DNA of 64,000 nt from Methylobacterium radiotolerans JCM 2831 (GCF_000019725.1 NC_010510.1:276501-340500); one strand, 5' to 3'. Positions 1 through 8,537 are shown, counted from the stretch's first letter. The notes: a model not told the origin generated them from the sequence alone. Made by a program: numbers and translations.

Positions 1-1
1 C

Positions 2-454
2 GAGAACATCATGCTCGGGGCGTCCAACCGCTCCGGCCTCGGCAAGCGGGCGTTGCGCGACGAGGTCGAGGCGATGTTCGACCTCTTCCCGGACATCCGC
101 CGGTTCGGCGACGCCCTGGGCTGGACGCTGTCGGGCGGCCAGCTCCAGATGGTGGCCCTCGCGCGCGGCCTGATGGCCAAGCCGCGGATCCTGCTGCTGG
201 ATGAGCCCTCCCTCGGACTGGCTCCGGTGATCGTCCAGGCGGTGTTCGCGATCATCGCCGAGGTGCGCCGCCGCGGGACCACCGTGCTGCTGGTGGAGCA
301 GAATGCCCGGATGGGGCTCTCGGTCGCCGATCGCGGCTACGTGCTGGAGACGGGCCGCCTCGTCCTGCAGGGCGCGCCCGACGCGTTGTGGGCCAACGAC
401 GAGATCCGGTCGGCATATCTCGGCGGGCGGACGAGGCCCGAACTCGCGGTCTGA
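2..454 (+). CDS. livF: Branched-chain amino acid ABC transporter ATP-binding protein (LivF-like), 5' partial
   Basis: C-terminal part of an ABC ATPase; the reading frame is open to the left edge, so the Walker A region lies outside the window. Visible are the signature LSGGQLQM, Walker B ILLLDEPSLGLAP, and the H-loop region, which in this LivF family reads LLVEQN. The ending (ETGRLVLQGAPDAL..AYLGG) is characteristic of LivF, one of the two cytoplasmic ATPases that power branched-chain amino acid or urea/amide uptake with LivH/LivM. Substrate cannot be told from this fragment. The permease genes would be expected upstream, outside the window. Confidence 0.9.
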   Translation, partial: ENIMLGASNRSGLGKRALRDEVEAMFDLFPDIRRFGDALGWTLSGGQLQMVALARGLMAKPRILLLDEPSLGLAPVIVQAVFAIIAEVRRRGTTVLLVEQNARMGLSVADRGYVLETGRLVLQGAPDALWANDEIRSAYLGGRTRPELAV

Positions 455-742
455 CCGGACCGTGCCCCGGCGGCGGCCGCACTGCGCGCTGGACGGATGC
501 GATGCCCGGCGCGGATCGTGCGACCGTCGCCGGACGGATCGGTGCCTTCGGCGGAGCGGTCCTGCAGACGTTGGCGGAGGCGCGTCCCGGCATCGTCGCC
601 GATCTGCACGGCAAGGCCGCGCTGATCATCCGTGCCGTGACGAACCTCTGCTTCCGGACCTGCCAGCGACATCGCCGGCCGTTCCGTCATGATCGTCGGG
701 ACCTCAGACCGCCGACGGTCCGGCGGCCCCGGCCAGGGGAGC

Positions 743-1261
743 CTATGCGCCCTGCGTGGCGGGAGCGCGCGCGGGCAACACCCAGCCCGGCCTGATGAAG
801 TGGCAGGTATATCCGTCGGGACGCCGTTCCAGGTAGTCCTGATGCTCCGGCTCGGCCTCCCAGAACGGGCCGGCGGGCGACACTTCGGTCACGACCTTGC
901 CGGGCCACAGGCCGGAGGCGTCGACGTCGGCGACGGTCTCTTCGGCCACGCGGCGCTGACCGTCGTCGGTGTAGAAGATGGCCGACCGATAGCTGAGGCC
1001 CCGGTCGTTGCCCTGGCGGTTCGGCGTCGTCGGGTCGTGGATCTGGAAGAAGAACTCCAGCATGCGCCGGAAGCTCGTCCGATCCGGGTCGTAGATGATC
1101 TCGATGGCCTCGGCGTGGGTGCCGTGGTTGCGGTAGGTCGCGTTGGGCACGTCGCCGCCCGTGTAGCCGACGCGGGTCGATATCACGCCCTCCTGCCGCC
1201 GGATGAGGTCCTGCATGCCCCAGAAGCAACCACCGGCTAGCACCGCCCTCTCGGTTCTCAT
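743..1261 (-). CDS. msrA: Peptide-methionine (S)-S-oxide reductase MsrA
   Basis: A 172-residue MsrA. The catalytic motif GGCFWG lies at about residues 10-15 (Cys12 nucleophile), followed by the typical YTGG, the HAE motif and the conserved FFFQIHDPT segment. A second cysteine near the C-terminus (GYTCHF) is in the usual place for a resolving cysteine. The enzyme reduces methionine-S-sulfoxide in oxidised proteins, recycled by thioredoxin. It stands alone, on the opposite strand to the ABC gene before it. Length is normal for the short bacterial form. Confidence 0.96.
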   Translation of the reverse strand: MRTERAVLAGGCFWGMQDLIRRQEGVISTRVGYTGGDVPNATYRNHGTHAEAIEIIYDPDRTSFRRMLEFFFQIHDPTTPNRQGNDRGLSYRSAIFYTDDGQRRVAEETVADVDASGLWPGKVVTEVSPAGPFWEAEPEHQDYLERRPDGYTCHFIRPGWVLPARAPATQGA

Positions 1262-1434
1262 CGTAGCTCCTCCTGAGCCGTTCCACTGACAGCGCAGATA
1301 TAGGGATCCCTCGGCCGCCGCATTCTGCGACGTCGTCGCCTGCCGTCGCGATCGCGGCAGCGAGCGCCGCGGGCATCGTCAGGGGACTGAGCGCGAGACG
1401 TCCGCGGCGAAGCGAACGTCCCCGGAGCGGCTTC

Positions 1435-1590
1435 TCAGCTCCGCACGAGCGGCTTGCTGGCCTTGAAGTTCTTCCGCGCCGGTTCGGCCTTGCGGGGATC
1501 CGGCTTGTCGGCGAGGAGGCGCTTCACGCGCTCGTTGAAGTCCTCGGGCGTGACGCCCTGGGCTTTGCCGGTCTTGAGTTCGCGTGCCAT
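1435..1590 (-). CDS. Small conserved protein, 51 aa, unknown function
   Basis: Starts ATG at 1588-1590 and ends TGA at 1435-1437. The product is very charged and basic at its end (begins MARELKTGKAQGVTPEDFNE, contains KPDPRKAEPARKNFKASKP). No membrane segment or cysteine. Small proteins of this kind are common in Methylobacterium genomes, but I cannot assign a function. A purine-rich GGAGGCCGAG stretch directly precedes the ATG. It is convergent with the tmRNA gene that follows. Confidence 0.65.
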   Translation of the reverse strand: MARELKTGKAQGVTPEDFNERVKRLLADKPDPRKAEPARKNFKASKPLVRS

Positions 1591-1729
1591 CTCGGCCTCC
1601 GCTTCGTGGCCCAGAGCACGGGATTGCGCGGAGGGATCGGACTCATATGGGGACTCGTCGGCCGCGGCGCCACCGACTTCGGGCCAGGATAGCCGTCCGC
1701 ACGCGATGGACCCGCGGGCCGAGATGGGA

Positions 1730-2126
1730 TAGGGTCGCTGCGAGGTTGATGACCGGTTCGTAATAACGCTTCAGGACCCGGGGGCGGTACCCGGCGCCTC
1801 CACCAGAAGCATCCTGCCCCGGATACCGCGCGGGGACGAGGGCGAGCGTCCGGCGTTGCGGATCGCGCGCTGCCAGGGTGCTTCTGCTGGGGGTGAAACA
1901 GGTTCGACTGGGCGGTAAAGGGATCGCGAGTTCTGTCCTGCCTCGGCAGGGTAAGATGCGGCTTTCGGTAAGGACTCGACCGGTTCGGCGCGGGCAACCC
2001 CCGTTCCGAGCACCTGACCAAAACTCTAAATGCCAACGACAACGTCGGCATGGAGATGCGCCTCGCGGCGTAATCTTCCGGGGCGTGGGTACGCCTAGCA
2101 ACAGAACCCGAGGCTTCGGCCTCGGG
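1730..2126 (+). ncRNA. ssrA: tmRNA, circularly permuted two-piece alphaproteobacterial form
   Basis: Rescues stalled ribosomes and tags incomplete proteins. The acceptor piece comes first and ends GCGCCTCCACCA at 1805; the coding piece starts GGGGGTGAAAC at 1889. GGGGGTG pairs over seven positions (with wobbles) with CGCCTCC before the terminal ACCA, rebuilding the acceptor stem. The spacer 1806-1888 folds back on itself (GAAGCA..CTG with CAG..TGCTTC), as expected for a permuted precursor. The tag frame, from resume codon GCC at 2032 to TAA at 2071-2073, encodes ANDNVGMEMRLAA, matching the ANDN...LAA pattern. The exact 5' end of the acceptor piece (about 1725-1735) and the 3' end of the coding piece are estimates. 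Confidence 0.9.
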
Positions 2127-2136
2127 ACCCGCCTTT
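2107..2136 (+). terminator. Hairpin terminator after the tmRNA gene
   Basis: A perfect 8-bp stem CCCGAGGC / GCCTCGGG closed by a TTCG tetraloop (2107-2126), followed by ACCCGCCTTT. It sits 33 bases after the tag stop codon and is well placed to end the tmRNA precursor. It could also be part of the coding piece's 3' structure. Confidence 0.7.
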
Positions 2137-2183
2137 ATCGTCTGCCAGGTTCAGGGTTGCGGCTGGGCAGATCGGAGCGTTGC

Positions 2184-2477
2184 TTGAACGAGCCCGAACA
2201 GGGCAGTGCGGAGGCCGTCTACATCTCGGCCCTGGTCGGCGAGATGATGCGGCGCGTTCTGGAGGACGCTCTCGCCGAACTCGCGAGAACCCGCGGCGCT
2301 GCCTTTCTGGAGATCTTCGTGTCGCGCGAGCTGGCCCGCTGCGCCGACCTGTTCCGTGGCCGGCCCGGCGATACGCCCGAGACGACGGACATGTTGCGGG
2401 CTTGGTTCGCCATGGAGGGTGGCGAAGCGCTACGAGCCGTGGTCGATCGTGCCAGCGTCGAAGCGGCGCGTGATTGA
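2184..2477 (+). CDS. Hypothetical protein, 97 aa
   Basis: I chose the TTG at 2184 because CGGAG lies six bases upstream and because the frame before it runs through the tmRNA. The product is mostly helical and acidic (MNEPEQGSAEAVYISALVGE start; ends RAVVDRASVEAARD) with no membrane segment or known motif. An ATG at 2244 is an alternative start giving about 78 residues. No family recognised. Confidence 0.5.
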   Translation: MNEPEQGSAEAVYISALVGEMMRRVLEDALAELARTRGAAFLEIFVSRELARCADLFRGRPGDTPETTDMLRAWFAMEGGEALRAVVDRASVEAARD

Positions 2478-2855
2478 GGCGCTCCAGAGATGGGACCGCC
2501 GCCGACCTTGTCGACGATCATCGCACGGCGGCCCTTCTCGGAGCGCTGCGCACGGACTTTTCGGGCAAGTCTCGTCTCACGATCGTTCGGACCGTGATGG
2601 CGACAGTCGATGACGGCATCTTGAGCCACAGAACCCCGGATTCTCTCTGGCTCGGTCGGCGGCCGGGGCGACCGGAATTGCCGCGGCGATGAGCTCGCGC
2701 AGCTCTGCCCTGGGGTCTTCCTGCGGCCGGCCGAGCGCGGAAGGGCCGCCGTCATCCGCGATGCGGCAATCGCCGCATCCTTGCCTCGCGACACGTCGAT
2801 CCGACTTCGCGACCAGGGCGCGTTCGAGCGCATCGCCGTGGAACGGCCAAGTGAC
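2478..2855. other. Intergenic region, no gene seen
   Basis: About 380 bases between two small genes. Open frames here have arginine/serine-rich compositions typical of shadow translation of GC-rich DNA. I see no RNA or repeat. Confidence 0.5.
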
Positions 2856-3086
2856 CTACAGATCTGTCGCCGAGAAGTTGGCGCTCGCGCTCATCACGAG
2901 CTTGCCCGCTTCGTCGTAGGCTCGGGCGGTGAACGCGTTCACCTCGGTGCGATACCCCTCATCGCGCAGGATGTCGGTCAGCAACCGGCGAAGGGTATCT
3001 CGCAGCGCGTCCCGACCGGACAGTTGTACCCCTTCGTCGTCCCTGACCGTGATGCGATCGGATGTGACGATGAAGTATCTCGGCAT
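2856..3086 (-). CDS. DUF6894-type small protein, 76 aa
   Basis: The start MPRYFIVTSDR followed by a D-E-G-V turn and a helix of the form ALRDTLRRLLTDILRDEG matches the small MPRYF..(D)xEG protein family (DUF6894) found in multiple paralogs in Methylobacterium and other Rhizobiales. Function is unknown. Normal length. The recognition is from memory of the family pattern, not a search. Confidence 0.75.
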   Translation of the reverse strand: MPRYFIVTSDRITVRDDEGVQLSGRDALRDTLRRLLTDILRDEGYRTEVNAFTARAYDEAGKLVMSASANFSATDL

Positions 3087-3633
3087 CGGGCTCTCCGCCG
3101 ACTGACGTAGCAGCGCGCATCACGCGGCCACCGGGGCCCGGTCGTCCTGCCCGCCATCGTCGACGCTCGCACAGCGGCGGCCCCTGGGCACTCACCTGGA
3201 TCAGTCGCTGCGGTGCGGGGTGACCGGCGGTGCGGAACAGGATCGACCTCGGAAGCCGTGCCCACGATGCGCAGCGCGCTCTGGACCTGCTCCGCCGCCG
3301 CGTCCCACCTCAGACCGGTGCGGGCCGCTGTGGCGTGTCCGAAGGGTTCCTCGCCTCGCCCGGCCCTTACCCGGGGAACGGAAGCCGCGTGTCTCCGCGC
3401 GGAGCCGAACGCGCGGAGACACGCGGCACGCGGTGGCGTCCATCTCCCGTTGCCGCCGAGCGTCGCGGACGGCTCCCGTCGCGTCGCGGGCCCGACGGGA
3501 ACCTGCACCCGAGGCGGCAGTTCTGTGCCGGCACCGATCTGAAAAGTCGGCCACGGCATCGTCGAGCAGGAGTCCCGTCAGGCCGCAGCCGGAGCGCTTC
3601 TCGAGACTGTGGAATTATAGTTCAGCATTCGAG
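3087..3633. other. Intergenic region upstream of the AerR-like gene
   Basis: Roughly 550 bases with no convincing gene; all open frames are arginine-rich shadows. The last 70 bases become clearly AT-richer and lead into the promoter listed next. A short inverted repeat TCGAG/CTCGA (about 3630-3647) overlaps the -35 region and could be an operator. Confidence 0.5.
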
Positions 3634-3662
3634 TTGCCTATCGCTCGATCAAAACCTATAGT
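3634..3662 (+). promoter_or_regulatory. Sigma-70-type promoter of the AerR-like gene
   Basis: TTGCCT, a 17-base spacer, then TATAGT at 3657-3662, in a locally AT-rich stretch of an otherwise GC-rich sequence. It would give a transcript starting near 3669, only about 15 bases before the chosen ATG, with the GGGGGGG Shine-Dalgarno inside that short leader. Confidence 0.55.
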
Positions 3663-3683
3663 GCCGTGTCGGCGGGGGGGCCA

Positions 3684-4517
3684 ATGCCTGAGATGGCTGG
3701 GATCGGTGTCGCGCACGCCTGTGCCGACCGACAGACTCGGTCCGCGCGCGGAGCGGCCGCACGCAACGCGGCCGTCATCCAGGCCGGCCTCGCCCGGATC
3801 GTCGAGGACGAGATCCTGCCGCGTCTCACGCTCGCGCATCAGGCGGATCCGCCGTCGCGTGCATCGACGACGAGATCGCCGATGCCTGACCGCGTCGCCG
3901 CTCTCGCTCGGGCGCTGATGGCGGGCGACTCGCACGGCGCGTGGGTCCGCGCGATTCTGGAAGAGGGGCTCTCGCTCGATGCGCTGCTGCTCGACCTGTT
4001 CGCACCCGCGGCGCGGTATCTGGGCGCGCTGTGGGAAGACGATGCCGCGGATTTCCTCGACGTGGCGGTCGCGCTCGGTCGTCTTCAGAACCTGACCCGC
4101 GCCCTGTGTGCGGATCTGGAGGGCGTGGACGTGACGGCGAACGGGCGCCGGGTCCTGCTGATGCCCTGTCCCGGCGAGGCCCATCTCTTCAGTCTCGCGC
4201 TCGTGGCGAGCTTCTTCCGCGAGGCGGGGTGGCACGTGGTCCTGACCGACGGAGCGGACGAGGATCCCGCCAGCCTGGTTCGAGCCGAACGATTCGATCT
4301 GGTCGGCATCTCGCTGTCGTGCGACGTCCTCCTGCCCGTGATGGCGGAGTCCGTGGCGAAGTTGCGCGCCGCGTCGTGCAACCGGGACTTGCGCGTCATC
4401 GTGGGTGGTCCGCTGTTCGTGCGCGAGCCTGCCTGCGCCAGCTTCGTGGGCGCGGATGCCGTCGCCGCGGACGCGCAATCGGCCGTCAAGATCGCGGAGG
4501 CCGCCTTGGCCCGCTGA
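3684..4517 (+). CDS. Cobalamin-binding AerR/PpaA-like regulator
   Basis: A 277-residue protein. Its central part (LGALWEDDAADFLDVAVALGRLQ) resembles the helical cap of B12-photoreceptor antirepressors, followed by a B12-binding Rossmann domain with PGEAHLFSL near residue 165, where the His is the expected cobalt ligand, then VVLTDG and GGPLF. Members such as AerR and PpaA use cobalamin/light to modulate PpsR/CrtJ control of photosynthesis genes in alphaproteobacteria. Start chosen at ATG 3684, right after a run of G; an upstream GTG at 3666 lacks this. No bacteriochlorophyll genes or ppsR are seen nearby, so it is an orphan here. Could also be a general B12-dependent regulator. Confidence 0.8.
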   Translation: MPEMAGIGVAHACADRQTRSARGAAARNAAVIQAGLARIVEDEILPRLTLAHQADPPSRASTTRSPMPDRVAALARALMAGDSHGAWVRAILEEGLSLDALLLDLFAPAARYLGALWEDDAADFLDVAVALGRLQNLTRALCADLEGVDVTANGRRVLLMPCPGEAHLFSLALVASFFREAGWHVVLTDGADEDPASLVRAERFDLVGISLSCDVLLPVMAESVAKLRAASCNRDLRVIVGGPLFVREPACASFVGADAVAADAQSAVKIAEAALAR

Positions 4518-4621
4518 TTCCGTGCGGTCAGGCGCTGGTTCCGGCAAACCGGCGCCGCGCGGATCTCTTCTCATCCGGACGGTGTTAAAGATGTCGCGGT
4601 TGAGAGGTAGAGATCCAGAAT

Positions 4622-4843
4622 TTGCAGGGGTTCGACGAGCAATTGGCGCTCGAATTCGTCCGCGGCCTCGTACAGTCGGCCGTGGCACGAGGCGTCGATC
4701 CGGCCATTCGACTCGATCAGTTTCGGGCGCTGCAGCAAGCTGTCGTCGCTCTATCGCGGGATCCTGCCGTCGTTCGCGCCAGTGAGCAGCTCATCCGGGC
4801 GATCGACTGCGTTCTCCGCGAGCTGACCGCGGTGAAATCGTAG
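4622..4843 (+). CDS. Hypothetical protein, 73 aa
   Basis: TTG start with a purine-rich GAGGTAGAGA stretch about nine bases upstream. The product is helical (LEFVRGLVQSAVARGVDP, RALQQAVVALSRDPAV, SEQLIRAIDCVLREL) and its amino-acid composition looks coding, unlike the overlapping frames. No family recognised. It lies 104 bases after the AerR-like gene on the same strand, so it may be cotranscribed. Confidence 0.5.
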   Translation: MQGFDEQLALEFVRGLVQSAVARGVDPAIRLDQFRALQQAVVALSRDPAVVRASEQLIRAIDCVLRELTAVKS

Positions 4844-5192
4844 GCGGATCGGACGGGTTCTGCGGCGACGAACGGGGTAGGGCGCGCCCGCGCGCAGCAA
4901 GCGACGCCCGTGATCGACCATCCGTTTCGATGCACGCCTCCAGGCTTCGCCGAGCGTGCTCTGGCGTGAAGACTGTTCCGAAGCGCGGGCCCGACGCGGA
5001 GATGTTCGCCACGCTCTGCCGTTCTCAAGGTCGCGTCGGGTCGTTGTCTCAAGATCAGGCGCCTCGACGCGCGTCAGCGGCTGTCGGCCGGGCCGGGCCT
5101 GTGCCGAGCCGGGGCGCGGCGACCGGGCGAACTCCAGGCCCGCGGTGACCGGCCGTTGCGGACACCCTGCAAGTGGCCTATCGGCCGCGACG
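4844..5192. other. Intergenic region, no gene seen
   Basis: About 350 GC-rich bases. The frame of the next gene is open through here but its translation is arginine/serine-rich and unlike a protein, so I treat it as non-coding. Confidence 0.45.
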
Positions 5193-5882
5193 ATGCCCGA
5201 CCGATCCCTCCGCGCCGTCCGGTCCGACGATCTCATGGCCGAGGTCGGCGCGCGCCTCCCCCTCTTCGATGACCTTTCCCCAGACACGATTCAGCGTCTG
5301 TCGGCCGAGGGCTTCGGGCGCGGCTTGCTGACGGCGTCCTTGCGAGCCCGCCTGCGCAAGGCCGGATTCCCCGATCTCGGTCATCTGGCCCAGTCTTCAC
5401 CGGTCGCGATCGCCGCGATCAGAAAGTTCGGCCCCGTTCGGGTCGAGCGCGTCCGGCACTTCATCCTCGACACGCTGGCGCGCTGGCTCCCGCGCGCCCG
5501 GGAGACGCACACCCCCGAGGCCACGCGGGCGCGGAGGCTCGACCGGCTGCGCGGGCTGTCAGCCGGATGCCTGCCCCTCGCGGCGGGTCAGATCGCGGCG
5601 CTCCGCTTCGAGGACGGGTCCTGTGCGGACATAGCTACGTGCTCGCGTCTCTGGCTCCTCCGGACAGGCGCCGTGACATCCGATGACGTGGACCACGTCG
5701 TCGCCGCGCTCACCCGCCTTGCTCGAGCCTCCGATCCGGGCCCTCCGCGCCCCCTGGAGGAGGCCGGGGCTGCACCGGCGGGCGACGCCGCGGCAATGGC
5801 GACCCATCGTGCCGCTCTGCTGGCGGAGCGGGACCGCGAATGGGACGAGGCCGCGCCGACCGAGGGCAGGCACCGGACTTGA
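5193..5882 (+). CDS. Protein with an RNA-polymerase-alpha-CTD-like helix-hairpin-helix region
   Basis: About 229 residues from ATG 5193. Residues roughly 45-105 (LLTASLRARLRKAGFPDLG, then LAQSSPVAIAAIRKFGPVRVERV) follow the layout of the alpha subunit C-terminal domain: a helix, 'xGIxxxGDLxxxS', and a G-P/G-x-K/R turn before a last helix. This suggests DNA or protein contact rather than catalysis. The C-terminal half is variable and unassigned. No other RNA polymerase features. The composition is coding-like. Resemblance is by eye; a stand-alone regulator is one possibility. Confidence 0.6.
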   Translation: MPDRSLRAVRSDDLMAEVGARLPLFDDLSPDTIQRLSAEGFGRGLLTASLRARLRKAGFPDLGHLAQSSPVAIAAIRKFGPVRVERVRHFILDTLARWLPRARETHTPEATRARRLDRLRGLSAGCLPLAAGQIAALRFEDGSCADIATCSRLWLLRTGAVTSDDVDHVVAALTRLARASDPGPPRPLEEAGAAPAGDAAAMATHRAALLAERDREWDEAAPTEGRHRT

Positions 5883-6125
5883 CCACTCCTCCCGATCCGA
5901 GATCGAGTCGGATTGCGCTCCGCCAGGTGCCATCGAGACGGCCCGGGTCGATCCAACACGAGCCCGTTCGTGTCCCTGGGCGCGCCGCCCGGCGCTTCGT
6001 GAAAGACCCGGCGAACGGCGCGTGAAGGGGCGTGATCCCGCCCATCCGAGACGGGCGCGCAACGCCCCCCTTGCGCCGCCGCGCGCGCTTACCATCTTCA
6101 GACCATCCAACGGGATGGTCCAGGG

Positions 6126-6554
6126 ATGGATAGAATGGCGGATAAGGTGCACGATCTGCGACCCAAGCTGCCGGACAGCGAGAAGATCACGCTTAACCTC
6201 GGGTTCGTCGACCTCGGCCACATCGACCTGATGGTCCGCGACGGCTTCTACGCCAACCGTGCCGATTTCATTCGAACCGCCGTGCGCAATCAGATCGAGC
6301 GCCAGGGCGAGGCTGTCAGGCAGTCCGTCAGCCGGAAACAGCTCAGCCTCGGCCTGTCGCACTACACGAAGCAAGCGCTCGAGGCGGCGCGCGACGCGGG
6401 CGCGCCGCTGCATATCCAGGTGCTCGGGCTGGCCAGCATCGCCCTCGACGTCACGCCCGAACTGGCGCGCGCCGCCATCGCCTCGGTCGAGGTGCTCGGC
6501 GCCTTCCAGGCCAGTCCCGCGGTCAAGGCCGCGCTCGCCGACCGGACGACCTGA
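6126..6554 (+). CDS. Ribbon-helix-helix (CopG-type) regulator beside a PHA depolymerase gene
   Basis: A 142-residue protein whose first half (EKITLNLGFVDLGHIDLMV, then YANRADFIRTAVRNQIERQ) has the strand-helix-helix pattern of CopG-type DNA-binding proteins: a beta strand, a helix starting with an acidic/aromatic residue, and NRADFIRTAVR as the recognition helix. The C-terminal half is a helical extension with no known motif. It is 65 bases upstream of the esterase gene on the same strand and probably controls it or polyhydroxyalkanoate metabolism. An internal ATG at 6135 is an alternative start. Confidence 0.75.
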   Translation: MDRMADKVHDLRPKLPDSEKITLNLGFVDLGHIDLMVRDGFYANRADFIRTAVRNQIERQGEAVRQSVSRKQLSLGLSHYTKQALEAARDAGAPLHIQVLGLASIALDVTPELARAAIASVEVLGAFQASPAVKAALADRTT

Positions 6555-6619
6555 CGTCTTCCCGCCGACGCGACTGGAGATTCCGCCGCGCCCGCTCTCC
6601 CTTACCCAGGACCTGTCCG

Positions 6620-7870
6620 ATGGATCACACCACGAAGACCGCCTTCGCGCGCTTCGCATTCCCGAAGGTCGACCCGGCCCGTGCCGCCCGTGCGGCGGAG
6701 GCGATGGCCAAGCTACACGAGCGGCAGGCCGCGGCGTTCAAACTGTGGTCGGAGGCGGGTCGGAGCGCCGCGGAGGTGCGGACCGCGGACGCGGCCGACA
6801 TCCTCGACATGGTCGCGCCCTCCGCTCCCGGCGAAGCCTGGGTCGCGCCGGAGACAACTGGAAGTCGTTCGAGCCGGCATCCCCACGCCGAACTCGGAGG
6901 CGACATCGCCGGCAACGTGATGCGCACCATCCAGGAGGCGCTGGCGAAGGCCGGCGTGGACCCGGATCGCGACGGGCGGAGCGGCGCGACGCCGGCCCCG
7001 GCCGGGCTTCCGGAGGGGGCACGCTTCGAGGCCCGCACCTTCACCGGCGCGGCCGGGACCCGGAACTACAAGGTCTACGTACCGAGCGGCTACACCGGCC
7101 AGGCGCTGCCCGTCGTGGTGATGCTGCACGGCTGCACGCAGAACCCGGACGACTTCGCCGCAGGCACGCGGATGAACGCGGTCGCCGAGGCGCGCGGCGT
7201 CCTCGTGGTCTATCCGGAGCAGCCGCGTTCGGCCAACATGCAGCGGTGCTGGAACTGGTACGAGCCCGGTGACCAGCAGCGGGAGGGCGGCGAGCCCGCC
7301 CTGATCGCCGGCATCGTCCGGCAGGTGATCGCGGAGTTCTCGGCCGATGACAGGCGCGTCTACGCGGCAGGCCTGTCGGCAGGCGGGGCCGCCGCCGCGA
7401 TCCTGGCGATGACCCACCCCGATTTGTTCGCGGCGATCGGCGTCCATTCCGGCCTGGCCTGCGGTTCCGCGCGGGACGTGCCCTCGGCCTTCGCGGCCAT
7501 GAAGGGCGTCGGCGCGCCCGCGACGGGGGAGCGACACGCCGTGCCGCTGATCGTGTTCCACGGTGACCGCGACCGCACCGTGCACGCGGCCAACGGCGAT
7601 CGCGTGACCGCGCAGGGGCCTTCCGATCCGGAGCTCCGCACATCCGCGACCCAGGGCCGGACACCGGACGGGGTGGACTACACCCGCACCGTCCGGACGG
7701 ACGCGTCCGGCCGCGCCGTCGTGGAGCAGTGGGTCGTGCACGGAGCCGGGCACGCCTGGTCGGGCGGCAGCCCGGCCGGCTCGTTCACCGACCCGCGCGG
7801 CCCGGACGCGAGCCAGGAGATGATCCGCTTCTTCCTGGAGCACGCGCGGGCGACCGGTGCCAGACCCTGA
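6620..7870 (+). CDS. PHB/PHA depolymerase-family esterase
   Basis: A 416-residue alpha/beta hydrolase of the extracellular-type-catalytic-domain PHB depolymerase family. The lipase box GLSAGG sits near residue 250, the acid in FHGDRDRTVH, and the histidine in VVHGAGHAWSGG. The oxyanion motif is VVMLHGCTQNPDDF, diagnostic for the family together with the C-W-N-W segment. The first 130 residues are a helical extension without a signal peptide, so it probably acts on intracellular or cell-associated polyester or on other esters. Follows the RHH regulator. Natural substrate not determinable from sequence. Confidence 0.9.
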   Translation: MDHTTKTAFARFAFPKVDPARAARAAEAMAKLHERQAAAFKLWSEAGRSAAEVRTADAADILDMVAPSAPGEAWVAPETTGSRSSRHPHAELGGDIAGNVMRTIQEALAKAGVDPDRDGRSGATPAPAGLPEGARFEARTFTGAAGTRNYKVYVPSGYTGQALPVVVMLHGCTQNPDDFAAGTRMNAVAEARGVLVVYPEQPRSANMQRCWNWYEPGDQQREGGEPALIAGIVRQVIAEFSADDRRVYAAGLSAGGAAAAILAMTHPDLFAAIGVHSGLACGSARDVPSAFAAMKGVGAPATGERHAVPLIVFHGDRDRTVHAANGDRVTAQGPSDPELRTSATQGRTPDGVDYTRTVRTDASGRAVVEQWVVHGAGHAWSGGSPAGSFTDPRGPDASQEMIRFFLEHARATGARP

Positions 7871-8215
7871 GGCCTGCCGGTCCGTCGGCTGCATCGTCCC
7901 TGCCGGATCGCGCAACCGATCGCTTCGATCGCGGCCGATCGGCGCTCTCGCGCCGATCCCGCGCGTCCGACGGACCCTGGGCGCAGGTCCCGAGCGGACC
8001 TGTCGCGCCGCGCGCCGGGCCCGCTGCCCGGCCGATCGCGGCAAGCTCTGCCCCAGGCCGACGAAGAAGCCGATCCCGGCGGGCCGCGGGGGCGCCCCCG
8101 GGCCAGGACTATCTTTGTCCGTAATGAAAGCGCAGAGTGCCGACATCACCGGATCGGTTGATCCAGGCTCCGGTGGCTGAGGGTCCATGCCCCCGCCTGC
8201 AACGGACAGGCGCGC
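7871..8215. other. Intergenic region, no gene seen
   Basis: About 345 GC-rich bases after the esterase. No coding-like frame, RNA or clear repeat recognised. Confidence 0.5.
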
Positions 8216-8494
8216 GTGGCAGACCTCATCACCTTTCCCGCCCGGCCCCGCTCACGACACGCGCGCCGCGCCTATCAGGTCCATCGGCTCGCCCCGACCG
8301 GTGGCGTGCTCACGACTTGCGTCATCACAGCGCGCAACGACGGCGATGCCAAGCGGCAGGCAGCGGGTCTGATCGCGGGGCATCATACCGAACTCTGGGC
8401 AAGCGACCGCCTCGTTGCCGTCTTCGGCGCCTTCGAGACCCCGATCGCGACCGCGATCCGGTTGCTCCCAGATCAGCCGACGCCCGAACGGTGA
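8216..8494 (+). CDS. Hypothetical protein, 92 aa
   Basis: GTG start preceded by GGACAGG. Basic N-terminus (FPARPRSRHARRAYQVHRL) then an alpha/beta-looking segment (GVLTTCVITARNDGDAKRQAAGLIAGHHTELWASDRLVAVF). Composition is convincingly coding and the short soluble layout is typical of small Methylobacterium proteins, but no family is recognised. Next gene is 43 bases downstream on the same strand. Confidence 0.65.
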   Translation: MADLITFPARPRSRHARRAYQVHRLAPTGGVLTTCVITARNDGDAKRQAAGLIAGHHTELWASDRLVAVFGAFETPIATAIRLLPDQPTPER

Positions 8495-8537
8495 AGACAT
8501 CTCCGTCCGGTCCGTCATCGTATCGAGGAGCGAGATC

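Noticed and set aside
502..700. Plus-strand frame after the livF-like gene with a partly protein-like stretch
   Set aside because: No ribosome binding site, turns into arginine-rich shadow sequence and overlaps the end of msrA on the other strand.
1893..1920. Possible tRNA suggested by GGTTCGACTGGG
   Set aside because: It is the GGTTCGAC element near the 5' end of the tmRNA coding piece; no cloverleaf can be drawn around it.
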